Part shown: positions 15,806 to 23,899 of the stretch, one piece after another
Numbering within the stretch: position 1 is the stretch's first letter
How the letters are laid out: each line of letters starts with the position of its first letter
Source: Gammaproteobacteria bacterium UBA2675
GTDB taxonomy: Bacteria; Pseudomonadota; Gammaproteobacteria; Pseudomonadales; Pseudohongiellaceae
Assembly: GCA_002354805.1 (NCBI GenBank)
Contig: DEMH01000002.1
Coordinates: forward strand, 1 to 28,894
Length of the DNA stretch: 28,894 nucleotides
Reading direction: 5' to 3'
The notes under the pieces: generated by a model
Told to the model about the DNA's origin: nothing
What the model saw: the letters and a program-made list of their open reading frames with translations, nothing else
The model's database searches: none
Made by a program: the position numbers and the translations under genes

Positions 15806-16749
15806 AGGTTAGACTCCTTGACCTCAAAGCGACTGCGCAGCCGGTCGCCGACGTAATTCAATGACAGTACCGTCAGGAACATGGTTATCGACGGCACCAG
15901 CGCAACATGTGGTGCAACTGCCAGGTGGCGCTTGCCTTCCGCAATCATGCCGCCCCAGGTCGGCTGCGGAGCTTCTACACTCAAACCCAGAAACGCCAGC
16001 GCACTTTCAACAATGACCACCAGGCCCATGGCAACCAGTCCATAGGCCAGTACCGGCAGAATGACATTTGGCAGCACTTCGCGCAGCAGAATGCGCAGGG
16101 TACTGGCGCCCATGGCTCTTGCCGCCAGCACATACTCACGCTGCACAACAGACAGGGTGTTGGCGCGCGCCACACGCGCGTAGGCAGGGATCCACAAAAG
16201 CCCGATCGCCAGCGAGATGGCCATCAGGCTCTGACCGATGAAGGCCACCAGCGCCAGCAACAGCACCAGCCAGGGGAAGGCCAGAATGACATCGAGCACT
16301 GCCATAAGCGCGCGCTCGAAGCGACCTCGGAAATAACCAGCAAGAATTCCGAGACTGCCACCAATCAGCATACCGATGCTGACCGCTGTCAAAGAAATGA
16401 CAACCGACACCCTGGCACCGTGAACCAGTCTGGAAAGCATATCCCGCCCCAGGCCATCGGCGCCAAGCCAGTTGGTCGTAAACGGCGCATTCAGACGATT
16501 GACAATAACCGGGTCCAGCGGATCGCGCACGGGCAGCACCGTTGCAAACAGAGCGCATGCCGCCACCAGCAACAGCCAGCCAGCCGCCAGCCAGAAACCT
16601 GTGCCGAAGCCACTGCCAAACACCTGACGTACAGCGACCGAAAAGCTCAACGCGCGACTGGCACGCCCGGCCGAGCCATAGCTGGTTTTGCGCCGGACCG
16701 GCAGTGGTTCAGCAGGCGTGCGGCGTCGGTTACCTGACTCAATCGGCAT
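15802..16749 (-). CDS. Dpp/Opp-type ABC transporter permease (C-type)
   Basis: This inner-membrane permease of 315 residues has a charged cytoplasmic N-terminus of about 45 residues, a first helix (WLAAGWLLLVAACALFATVL), then the OppC N-terminal pattern RLNAPFTTNWLGADGLGRDM. The binding-protein-dependent transport signature (EAA loop) appears as REYVLAARAMGASTLRILLR followed by EVLPN. The ending PTWGGMIAEGKRHL is typical of DppC. The start overlaps the upstream permease gene by 11 bases. Confidence 0.92.
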   Translation of the reverse strand: MPIESGNRRRTPAEPLPVRRKTSYGSAGRASRALSFSVAVRQVFGSGFGTGFWLAAGWLLLVAACALFATVLPVRDPLDPVIVNRLNAPFTTNWLGADGLGRDMLSRLVHGARVSVVISLTAVSIGMLIGGSLGILAGYFRGRFERALMAVLDVILAFPWLVLLLALVAFIGQSLMAISLAIGLLWIPAYARVARANTLSVVQREYVLAARAMGASTLRILLREVLPNVILPVLAYGLVAMGLVVIVESALAFLGLSVEAPQPTWGGMIAEGKRHLAVAPHVALVPSITMFLTVLSLNYVGDRLRSRFEVKESNL

Positions 16750-17686
16750 GGCGCACCCTTGGGTCGAGAAGTGAATAACTCAGATCAACCAGGAAGTTCA
16801 CAACCACGTAGGCTGTGGCAATAAACAGGACAATACCCTGCACCATCAGCAGGTCGCGTTGCAGAATGGACTGATACAGCAAACGCCCAACACCCGGCAG
16901 TGCAAATATCTCCTCAATAATAATAGCGCCACTTATCACTCCACCCAGCTGTAGACCCACGACGGTCATCAGTGAGAAAGAAGAGGGGCGCAGGGCGTGG
17001 CGAAGCATTATCTGCCAGTTGGGAACACCTTTGGCGCGGGCCAGTGTGATGTAGTCCTGCTGCAGTGTGCTGATCAGGTCGGTTCGCAGCAGGCGCATGT
17101 ACAGCGCCAGTTCAATCATTGCCAGCGACAGCGCTGGCAGTGCGGCGCTACGCAGATTGGCTGCCGGTGACACCGAGAATGGCACCCAGCCGGTGGCCGG
17201 GAACAGGTTCATGGATACGGCCAGGATAAGAATCAGGAAAATTGCCATCATGAAGCTGGGAATCGACATCAGTGCAAAGCCCAGTCCGCTGATCGCCCGG
17301 TCCAGGCGGCTTCCGGCGTGGTAAGCAGAGAGCATGGCCAGCGGCACTGCCAGCAGCAGGGCAATGATTATTGCCATGACTCCCAGTTGAATGGTGACCG
17401 GCAATCGGCTGAGTATGGCATCCATGACTGACTGCCCGGTCATCGGGGAGCGGCCAAAATCACCAGTAAGCGCAGAACCCAGCCAGTCGAAATAACGTAC
17501 TAGCAATGGACGATCGAGTCCCAGCTCGGCTCTCAGCGCAGCAACCGCCTCTGGTGAAACGCCTCCTGCCCCCAGTATCATTACTGCCGGATCACCCGGC
17601 AGCAGGCTGACCAGCAAAAAGGTGAAAAAGGACACTGCCAACAGGGTACCAATCAACCAGGGTAACTTGCGCAGCACCAGATGCAT
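16739..17686 (-). CDS. Dpp/Opp-type ABC transporter permease (B-type)
   Basis: This is the partner permease, 315 residues, with six hydrophobic helices. The N-terminus (RKLPWLIGTLLAVSFFTFLL then SLLPGDPA) and the extracytoplasmic GLDRPLLVRYFDWLGSALTG segment are characteristic of DppB. The EAA loop reads QQDYITLARAKGVPNWQIML, and the last part has EEIFALPGVGRLLYQSILQR, a DppB hallmark. The ATG at 17686 overlaps the TAA of the binding-protein gene (TAATG). With the C-type subunit it forms the translocation channel. Confidence 0.93.
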   Translation of the reverse strand: MHLVLRKLPWLIGTLLAVSFFTFLLVSLLPGDPAVMILGAGGVSPEAVAALRAELGLDRPLLVRYFDWLGSALTGDFGRSPMTGQSVMDAILSRLPVTIQLGVMAIIIALLLAVPLAMLSAYHAGSRLDRAISGLGFALMSIPSFMMAIFLILILAVSMNLFPATGWVPFSVSPAANLRSAALPALSLAMIELALYMRLLRTDLISTLQQDYITLARAKGVPNWQIMLRHALRPSSFSLMTVVGLQLGGVISGAIIIEEIFALPGVGRLLYQSILQRDLLMVQGIVLFIATAYVVVNFLVDLSYSLLDPRVRHAD

Positions 17687-19374
17687 TATTCGTCACCCTC
17701 CTGGCCGACCTGCTCGGCCTGCCAGGCTTCATCATCAAGCATCCACACCTGGGCCCAGCTGACCTGAGCAACCGGCATGCCATCGCCCAGTGTCCCGTCC
17801 GGGAAGGTCCAGTCACGCAAATTACGCACACGCGGCTGCGCCGCAACGGCAGATGGTGTTGAGCCAGTCCAGGTGTTTGGTACCTGCTCAGTCAGCAGCA
17901 TCATGATGTCTTCGACGGCGGCCTTGCGGATTTCAAACTCCGGCTCGGTTCGCAGTATCGCCAGCTTCTCTTCGATCAGCGGGTGCGTAAAATTGGTGTA
18001 GTTCAGAGGCTGGATATCCACTGGCCCGAAATCATTATTGAGCGTGATATATGGGTCCTGCTCATTACTGGTGCGCCAGCAGGTGGTCATGTAGTCGCCA
18101 CTGATGACGCTCTGGATCTGTGTCGCCTGTTCCACCTGCCGCAATCTGACGTCGAAACCGACCGCATTCCAGAGTGCCTGATACATCTGCGCCAGATCCT
18201 GCAGGCTTTGCTCTGGCAGGCACATCAATTCCAGTGAAATCGGCGCTCCGACCGGCAGCCCGTCGGAACGATCAGGGTCATTGACATAGGACTGCACCAG
18301 CTCTCTGGCACGCTGCTGGTCACGCTGTGGCCAGGCTTCTGCAACCCGCTCGGAATACCAGACGCTGTTCTCATTAAAGTACTGGGTCTGCACCGGGGAG
18401 ATACCACGTCCACCCAGCACCTCAACCAGCGCGGCCGGATCGACCGCCCATGCCAGTGCCTGACGCACACGATAATCGTCAACCGGTGGGCGCCGGGCAT
18501 TGAAGATGGCGCTGCCACTACTGTTGCCCAACTGTTCGTAGAGGTGAATGTCAGACATACGTCTGAGTCTGTCGACAATGTGCTGGCGTAAGGTCTGAAT
18601 GGCATCCATGTCACCGGAAATCAGACTGGCGACACGGGCATCTTCATCCGGCAGCGGCCTGAAGGTGATCCCATCGAGATACGGCAGCCCTTCCCGCCAA
18701 TACTGCTCATTGCGCTCCAGCACCAGACGGTCATCCCGCCGCCAGCTGACGAGTTTGAAGGGACCAGTACCAACCGGATAAAGTCCAGCCTCCTCGCCGT
18801 GCTGCTGAACAGCAGTTGGAGAGACTGGCCAGCCAACGGCCCGCGTCAACATATCGGGAAACGGAACCACGGTCTGCGTTAAATGGTAGACGACTGTCAG
18901 TTCATCTATAACCTCCACCCGGTCGATATCACGGATGGAACCGAAGGTTACTGAGCCCTGACGCTTGTGGAGGTTATCAAAATTCCACTTGATCGCATCG
19001 GCGTCAAGCGGTGTGCCATCATGAAAGACAACCCCCGGACGCAGTCGCACGGTCCACTGATCGTAGCTTTCATTGGGTGTGACTGACTCAGCCAGGTAGG
19101 GCCGGAACTGGCCTTCATGGTCCAGGCGGACCAGAGGGTCAAAAAGTGCCATGGCGACGGTCAACGCGGCAGGTGCCACATGATTGCCACGTCCGGGCAG
19201 CCAGTTATTGGTCTCGCCCTCCAGGGCGACCCGCAACTGCCCACCATACACTGGCGGCCCCGGGTCGGCGGGTGGCGCATTATCCACATAGCCGCCATTC
19301 TCAGGCGTACACGCCAGCAACAGCAGCGACACTGACAACAGCGCCGAACGATATATCAGGCCAATCTGTTTCAT
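17686..19374 (-). CDS. Solute-binding lipoprotein, family 5 (peptide/nickel type)
   Basis: This is the extracytoplasmic receptor of the importer, 562 residues. It begins with a lipoprotein signal (SALLSVSLLLLAC, lipid-modified Cys22). Family 5 features follow: GGQLRVALEGETNNWLPG near the mature start, YLAESVTPNESYDQWTVRLR, GVVFHDGTPLDADAIKWNFD, and later VRQALAWAVDP. The likely ligands are peptides or similar compounds; specificity is not readable. It is the promoter-proximal gene, preceded by a GGGGGG ribosome-binding site, and its expression should exceed that of the downstream transporter genes. Confidence 0.92.
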   Translation of the reverse strand: MKQIGLIYRSALLSVSLLLLACTPENGGYVDNAPPADPGPPVYGGQLRVALEGETNNWLPGRGNHVAPAALTVAMALFDPLVRLDHEGQFRPYLAESVTPNESYDQWTVRLRPGVVFHDGTPLDADAIKWNFDNLHKRQGSVTFGSIRDIDRVEVIDELTVVYHLTQTVVPFPDMLTRAVGWPVSPTAVQQHGEEAGLYPVGTGPFKLVSWRRDDRLVLERNEQYWREGLPYLDGITFRPLPDEDARVASLISGDMDAIQTLRQHIVDRLRRMSDIHLYEQLGNSSGSAIFNARRPPVDDYRVRQALAWAVDPAALVEVLGGRGISPVQTQYFNENSVWYSERVAEAWPQRDQQRARELVQSYVNDPDRSDGLPVGAPISLELMCLPEQSLQDLAQMYQALWNAVGFDVRLRQVEQATQIQSVISGDYMTTCWRTSNEQDPYITLNNDFGPVDIQPLNYTNFTHPLIEEKLAILRTEPEFEIRKAAVEDIMMLLTEQVPNTWTGSTPSAVAAQPRVRNLRDWTFPDGTLGDGMPVAQVSWAQVWMLDDEAWQAEQVGQEGDE

Positions 19375-19474
19375 CCGTCCCCCCCGGGCATGCCATCTTA
19401 CCTGCGCGACGATTTCGAATTATTCAGGCAGAACGGCAGCTTGGGACGGTATCAGCAATTGAGGGGAACTGACA

Positions 19475-19497
19475 AGTGCCGAAACCGGTTCGGCACT
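19475..19497 (-). terminator. Stem-loop between binding-protein gene and upstream hypothetical gene
   Basis: AGTGCCGAA (19475-19483) pairs perfectly with TTCGGCACT (19489-19497) around a five-base loop. It follows the stop of the 19543-20187 gene on the minus strand and precedes the binding-protein start by about 100 bases. There is no T run after the stem on that strand, so it may be a weak terminator, an RNA-stabilising hairpin or an operator. Confidence 0.45.
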
Positions 19498-19542
19498 GTC
19501 AAAAAAGTTGAATGGTAACTCGGGCGGGTTCAATCACCGCAC

Positions 19543-20187
19543 TCAGTGCAAAGTAGCACCAGCAGGGCGTACCAGGTCGCTTGCAAAGTCGGGGTGCAGC
19601 AAGTCTGTGGTTTTCACCATCAGCAGGTCATGGCGACTCAGGCGGTCATATTCACCAATGGAAACCACATCGACCTCTTCCAGCAGAACACAGACAACGT
19701 CTTCCCCATCCATATCCACAACCACGCAGCGCTTGAATCCGTCCAGCGTATTCAGCGCCGCAAAACTGCCGATATCACAGGCGTGGGGCGGGTAGCGGCC
19801 GATAGAGTTGTTCAGCATGCCATGCGACGAGTAGGCCGTTCCAAAACCGGCAGCAGCGACCACGTGAATGATCTCTATGATCTCTGGGTCGGTAAGATCC
19901 ACCCGCACCGATTCAGCAACCGGTACGTGCTCACCCTGCTGCTGGCAGGTAACCAGTTTGAGGAACAGGTTCATGTCGTCCTGGTTCCATTCAAGTGTCT
20001 CTTCATTTTCTGCTCGGGTACTGTCTGACGAAAAGCTGACCACGCTGGTTTCGATGGTCAGGTCACGCCGCTCTTCAGCCTCGTCGTCTGGTTCAAAAGG
20101 AACCACCATTGAAACCATACAGAATCCGTCGCTGGATTCGGGGCTCAATCGCCAGAGGAATGGAATGTTGCCGGAGAGTTCAACCAT
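19543..20187 (-). CDS. Hypothetical protein, acidic, no recognised domain
   Basis: This 214-residue soluble protein has no signal peptide or membrane segment. It is acidic in the first half (EPDDEAEERRDLTIE, STRAENEETLEWNQDD). The second half has features such as DLTDPEIIEIIHVVAAAGFG, IGRYPPHACDIGSFAALNT and RCVVVDMDGEDVVCVLLEEV. ATG 20187, with AGGT upstream, is preferred over TTG 20205. I do not recognise the family. It stands alone between an AT-rich intergenic region and the ABC operon. Confidence 0.6.
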   Translation of the reverse strand: MVELSGNIPFLWRLSPESSDGFCMVSMVVPFEPDDEAEERRDLTIETSVVSFSSDSTRAENEETLEWNQDDMNLFLKLVTCQQQGEHVPVAESVRVDLTDPEIIEIIHVVAAAGFGTAYSSHGMLNNSIGRYPPHACDIGSFAALNTLDGFKRCVVVDMDGEDVVCVLLEEVDVVSIGEYDRLSRHDLLMVKTTDLLHPDFASDLVRPAGATLH

Positions 20188-20362
20188 GATGAGTAAGACC
20201 TGCAATAATCATGTTGCTTTACGATAGCATTAGAAGTGAGTCAGCACCAGCGCAAACCACCGATGTCGCACACTGTGACAGAGTTAATATGTGGGCACTT
20301 AAGTAACATTTCAATGCACGACTTTGATGCAGTTCACAAGTCACTTCCCGAAGCTCGGCAGC

Positions 20363-20385
20363 TTGTCCACAGAATCTGTGGATAA
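20363..20385. promoter_or_regulatory. Inverted pair of DnaA-box-like sites
   Basis: TTGTCCACA (20363-20371) differs by one base from the consensus DnaA box TTATCCACA, and TGTGGATAA (20377-20385) is a perfect box on the other strand. They face each other with five bases between. A third, weaker match (TACGGATAA, 20400-20408) follows. DnaA-box pairs occur at origins and at DnaA-regulated promoters. Confidence 0.5.
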
Positions 20386-20643
20386 GTCAGTTGATAACTT
20401 ACGGATAAGCTCCTGAAACGCTTGAATCATGGCGACTTAGCTTAAATTGGTTATTTTTTAACCAATAAAGATATATATAAATATCAATGTCTTACGTATT
20501 TTTTGTAGGATAAAATCAGTTTTTGGAGAAAAATTGTGTCGAAGATTGACATCGCTGACATCTATGTGCATAAAACCGCTTTTTTTCAAGAGCAACTGCA
20601 ATTCAATCGCATTTCTATATGTTTTTCTTCGATTTTTTTGCCC

Positions 20644-20649
20644 TATAAT
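20644..20649 (+). promoter_or_regulatory. Consensus -10 element TATAAT
   Basis: A perfect TATAAT lies 36 bases upstream of the ATG at 20685. The -35 region at normal spacing is T-rich (tgttttt) and only weakly matches TTGACA. It probably drives the small membrane-anchored protein gene. Confidence 0.5.
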
Positions 20650-20684
20650 GAATTCACGTGCTGACCCGCCCAAGAGACACCCGT

Positions 20685-21131
20685 ATGAAACGAATCGCGC
20701 TCATCCTTTCAAGTGCCGTGCTTGTTGTCGTTGTTGCTCTTGCGCTATGGCAAAATCACGACCGCGGGCAGGCCGTTGAGCAGGCTTCCCGGTTGATGCA
20801 GGAAGTCACACAGGCAGCGCTGTCTGACTGGGACCCGACGCCGGTGCTTGCCAATGCGGCAGTGCCGACCCCGGAACCGATGCAGGAGGCGCCCATGGTC
20901 ATTGTCTTCAATTCATTGCAACGTCTGGGAGAATTGCGCCAGATGGGTGAAGTACAGATGGAAGTTGATATTCCCCCAATCTGGCAGACCAGTCGTGCCG
21001 CGACAGCCGGTTTTATCACACACGCCGAGTTCGAGTACGGCAATGCAGAAATCCGCATCACCATGGAGCGCAAGTCTGGCCGCTGGTACTTTACCAGCTT
21101 TCGGGTACTGACTTCCCTGCTGGCTGCCTGA
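20685..21131 (+). CDS. Hypothetical membrane-anchored periplasmic protein
   Basis: This 148-residue protein has one N-terminal hydrophobic helix (MKRIALILSSAVLVVVVALA) that acts as a signal anchor or uncleaved signal. A helical stretch and a Pro-rich linker follow (TPVLANAAVPTPEPMQEAP). The C-terminal domain contains EFEYGNAEIRITMERKSGRW then YFTSFRVLTSLLA, which looks like an alternating beta-strand domain. The frame is open from 20658, but ATG 20685 gives the proper signal sequence. The family is not recognised. It converges with the small membrane protein gene at 21155. Confidence 0.65.
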   Translation: MKRIALILSSAVLVVVVALALWQNHDRGQAVEQASRLMQEVTQAALSDWDPTPVLANAAVPTPEPMQEAPMVIVFNSLQRLGELRQMGEVQMEVDIPPIWQTSRAATAGFITHAEFEYGNAEIRITMERKSGRWYFTSFRVLTSLLAA

Positions 21132-21154
21132 CAGGCAGCCGCAGCTGACCAGCT

Positions 21155-21397
21155 TCAATCATCGGCCTTGCGTTCGCCAATCTTTCGTATCAGTCTGGCT
21201 GTTAATTTGATGACAGCAACGACCAGGACAGCCAGCAGCATCGTGCCTATCACAACCGCCAGACTGCCTATCAGGAAGCTCGCCAGTTCCGACAGCGGGA
21301 TATCGTACGATACCGTCAGCGCGTAAAGCGCGGCTACTGCGATTGCCAGCCCGCCCAGAGTGGCACGGGTCTTTACGGAAACTCTACGTTTGCCCAT
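21155..21397 (-). CDS. Small two-helix membrane protein
   Basis: This 80-residue protein has a basic N-terminus (MGKRRVSVKTRATLG), two hydrophobic helices (LAIAVAALYALTV and FLIGSLAVVIGTMLLAVLVV) and a basic/acidic tail (RLIRKIGERKADD). Its ATG lies 16 bases after the hisC stop on the same strand, so it is probably the last gene of that operon. The function is not known. Confidence 0.6.
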   Translation of the reverse strand: MGKRRVSVKTRATLGGLAIAVAALYALTVSYDIPLSELASFLIGSLAVVIGTMLLAVLVVAVIKLTARLIRKIGERKADD

Positions 21398-21413
21398 AAG
21401 GCTCCAACAATGT

Positions 21414-22511
21414 TCATCGTGACTTCAAAAGCTGCTTGAGTGCGGACAGCAGCGTATCGTTTTCCTCTACCGTGCCTACCGTAATTCTCAGCTTGTCGCC
21501 AAGTCGGGGCTGGTCAAAGTACCGGATCAGAATACCTTGATCCTTGAGTCCCAGGTACAGCGTCCTGGCCAGCTCATCTCGCGACTGCGAGACGCCATGT
21601 GGCACTGTCGCCAGCAGAAAATTGCTCTGGCTCGGCAATACATCAAAACCCAGCTCACGCAGCCTCTCAGCCACTCTCAGGCGTTCGCTGCGGACTTTTG
21701 CCCAACCGGTCGCCGCTTCATCCTTCGCCGCCAGCGCGGCAGCTGCGAGCACCTGTGAGAACGCATCGGTGTTATAGCTGTCGCGGGTTTTATACAGCAT
21801 CGGTGCCAGCAGTTCAGTCGCGCCGATACCGTAGGCAAAGCGGAGACCTGCCAGCGAATAGCCCTTGCTCATCGTACGCAGCAGCAGGACATTGTCAAAC
21901 TCCCTGACCAGAGGCACCGCATCATAGGCCTGATCAGGGTCGATAAAATCAACATAGGCCTCATCAATCACCAGCACGCCGCGAAACGTCCGGGCTATCT
22001 CCCGCAGACGCGACACCGGTAACAAGGTGCCGGTTGGCGCGTGAGGGTTGACTACAAACGCCAGCCTGGCACCCGCGCGATTCAACTGTTCGGCGAAATC
22101 GTCCGGCATTGCCCAGTCGTCCAGCAAAGGGATTCGACACACCTGACACCCCTGTATTGCAGCCAGGACTGGATAAAGTGAGTAACTGGGCTCGGCCATG
22201 CCCAATGTCTGCCCTACGTCCACAAAGGTGGTGATTGCCAGTCTCAATAGCTCGTCACCACCGTTGGTCGCAATGATATTGTCGCGACTCAGGCCATGAC
22301 TGGCAGCGGCCACATCCCTGAAACCATTGGCGAATGGCTGTGGATAGCGGCGCAGCTGCTCCACCGAAAGCCCTGCCAGAGCGTTGGCGACTGCTGCAGT
22401 TGCAGGATAGGGGTTTTCGTTGGTGTTCAATTTGATTACGCGCTGCTGAGCAGGTTGTTCGCCAAAGGCATAACCTTGCATGTCGCGGATATTGGGTCGT
22501 TCATAACTCAT
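21414..22511 (-). CDS. hisC: Histidinol-phosphate aminotransferase
   Basis: This PLP-dependent class II-like aminotransferase of 365 residues converts imidazole acetol phosphate to histidinol phosphate in histidine synthesis. The family marks are KLNTNENPYP near residue 27, the PLP-contacting NPHAPTG (155-161), DEAYVDF (183-189) and the Schiff-base lysine in RTMSKGYSLAGLR (Lys216). The substrate-binding region ends with LRITVGT. No other his genes are nearby; it sits 12 bases after the exported hypothetical gene within the holD-rimI operon. Since HisC-type enzymes can act on aromatic amino acids, an accessory or broad-specificity role is also possible. Confidence 0.9.
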   Translation of the reverse strand: MSYERPNIRDMQGYAFGEQPAQQRVIKLNTNENPYPATAAVANALAGLSVEQLRRYPQPFANGFRDVAAASHGLSRDNIIATNGGDELLRLAITTFVDVGQTLGMAEPSYSLYPVLAAIQGCQVCRIPLLDDWAMPDDFAEQLNRAGARLAFVVNPHAPTGTLLPVSRLREIARTFRGVLVIDEAYVDFIDPDQAYDAVPLVREFDNVLLLRTMSKGYSLAGLRFAYGIGATELLAPMLYKTRDSYNTDAFSQVLAAAALAAKDEAATGWAKVRSERLRVAERLRELGFDVLPSQSNFLLATVPHGVSQSRDELARTLYLGLKDQGILIRYFDQPRLGDKLRITVGTVEENDTLLSALKQLLKSR

Positions 22512-22523
22512 ACAGCATCGTCC

Positions 22524-23384
22524 TCAGGGCACGTAGGTAAACGTGCGATTGTTCCAGCCATCGCGCCATCTTGATTCATTGCGTTCTGCCGGGGCGTTTG
22601 CGATTCGGCGCGCCAGCACGGCGCGTGCCGCCGCCGCGAACTGTTCAAGCAGCGCGCTTTCGTCGTCCAGGATCGGCGGATTGTCCAACATAAACTCCAG
22701 CACCTGCAACAGGCCCCAGCCCTCACCCTGGTAGCGTTCGGACGGCGCCGTGCCCTCACCCTTGAAGTTGACATAGTCGATGAGTGCGTACATACCGTAT
22801 GGCGATGAGGTATTGGCGATGCGATAAAAAAGATCCTGAATCGCTTGCGGGCGCTCACTGGCCTGCATCAGTTTCGACAGACTTTGCTCCATGCGCTGCA
22901 TGATAAAGGCCGTCTGAGTTGACCGGGTTGCATACAGAAACGCGCGCAACTCGCTTAGCTGAGCACCCTGCCTCGCCTCAAGAAAGGCCTGACGATCGGG
23001 CCACGGCGACTCCCATCCCGGCAATCCAGCCAACCAGGCCGGCAACTGTTCACCGCGACTGACATAAAATGCCAGCAACTGTGGAAAACTCTCCACAAAC
23101 CGCTCCTGCTGCCCCTCGCGATACCAGATAAAGTGACCTATACCAAGCGATGGGAAATCCTCGCCTGCATTCCAGCTGGTCAGGCAGTCCATGCGGCGGG
23201 CGCACTCATTGTTGAATATCTGATCAGCCACCCACTCAGCCTGAGTGTCATTCAGTTCCGGAAGGGTATCGGGTCCATGCTGCGCATACAGATCCGAGGC
23301 AGCACAGCCGTAAAACAACACAATTAACGCGGCTTTGAACACCGACCGTGCCCACTGGCAGGACTGCCTGGTTTTAATCATCAT
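22524..23384 (-). CDS. Exported hypothetical protein
   Basis: This 286-residue protein has an N-terminal export signal (FKAALIVLFYGCAASDLYA). FYGC could be a degenerate lipobox; otherwise cleavage is near LYA/QHG. The mature part starts with a helical segment containing WVADQIFNNECARRMDCLTS followed by WNAGEDFPSLGIGHFIWYRE. The Glu, the Gly-rich loop and the pattern 'E...FPSLGIGHFIWY' faintly recall lysozyme-fold enzymes, but I cannot show a catalytic site. The start ATG overlaps the rimI stop by four bases (ATGA), so it belongs to the holD-rimI operon. Confidence 0.7.
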   Translation of the reverse strand: MMIKTRQSCQWARSVFKAALIVLFYGCAASDLYAQHGPDTLPELNDTQAEWVADQIFNNECARRMDCLTSWNAGEDFPSLGIGHFIWYREGQQERFVESFPQLLAFYVSRGEQLPAWLAGLPGWESPWPDRQAFLEARQGAQLSELRAFLYATRSTQTAFIMQRMEQSLSKLMQASERPQAIQDLFYRIANTSSPYGMYALIDYVNFKGEGTAPSERYQGEGWGLLQVLEFMLDNPPILDDESALLEQFAAAARAVLARRIANAPAERNESRWRDGWNNRTFTYVP

Positions 23385-23887
23385 TGCTCACTCTGTTTTT
23401 GCAGGCGTGAATCAAGCCGACACGAAAGAATCAGGGCATTTTCCCGATCAACGCTGCCTGGCTCGGACGGATAATAGTTGCGTCTTTCGCCGACCTGCAC
23501 AAAACCCATCGAATAATAGAGGGAGCGCGCAACCTGATTGGATGGCCTGACTTCCAGAAAACAGGTATCTGCTCCGAGACGTCCCGCTTCTGCCAGCAAA
23601 TGCGCCAGCATTTTCCGACCATAGGCGCGGCGACGGGCCTGAGGATGGACACAGAGCGTCAGTAAGTGGCTCTCATCCATCGCCACACTCATTACGCCAT
23701 GCGCGAGAATTTTGTCACGCGTTGCGTATACCCAGCACTGGTAACCGGCCCGAAGGCAATCAAGAAAAATACGCTTGCTCCAGGGGTTGGGATAGGAAAT
23801 ATTTTCATTGTGCACGACCTGGTCCAGGTCGCTTGCCCTCATGCGGCGCAGAACAGGCTGGCTGGGATTTCTTGCTAATTCAAACAT
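23381..23887 (-). CDS. rimI: Ribosomal protein alanine N-acetyltransferase
   Basis: This GNAT-fold acetyltransferase of 168 residues acetylates the N-terminal alanine of ribosomal protein S18 in E. coli. The acetyl-CoA-binding motif A reads LTLCVHPQARRRAYGRKMLA, the LEVRPSNQVARSLYYSMGF segment carries the conserved Asn and Tyr pair, and RRNYYP is the typical RimI ending. It follows the holD-like gene by 12 bases and overlaps the next gene. The holD-rimI order matches E. coli and supports the assignment. The C-terminal tail rich in Gln and Ser is short and unconserved. Confidence 0.9.
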   Translation of the reverse strand: MFELARNPSQPVLRRMRASDLDQVVHNENISYPNPWSKRIFLDCLRAGYQCWVYATRDKILAHGVMSVAMDESHLLTLCVHPQARRRAYGRKMLAHLLAEAGRLGADTCFLEVRPSNQVARSLYYSMGFVQVGERRNYYPSEPGSVDRENALILSCRLDSRLQKQSEQ

Positions 23888-23899
23888 GGGTATCAGAAT

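Larger units (their letters stand above)
20206..20684. other. AT-rich divergent intergenic region
   Basis: No convincing gene lies here. It holds a pair of inverted DnaA-box-like sites (20363-20385), an 8-bp perfect hairpin ATTGGTTA/TAACCAAT with a T5 loop (20446-20466), a strongly AT-rich stretch (about 20445-20650) and a TATAAT promoter element next to the plus-strand gene. Short open frames in it have no family-like sequence. Confidence 0.6.

Noticed and set aside
15907..16737. Long open frame (276 codons) on the plus strand
   Set aside because: It is antisense to the DppC-type permease; its product is rich in Gln, His and Arg, typical of a shadow frame.
20458..20673. 71-codon minus-strand frame in the AT-rich intergenic region
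   Set aside because: AT-biased low-complexity translation, no ribosome-binding site, and overlap with a likely promoter.
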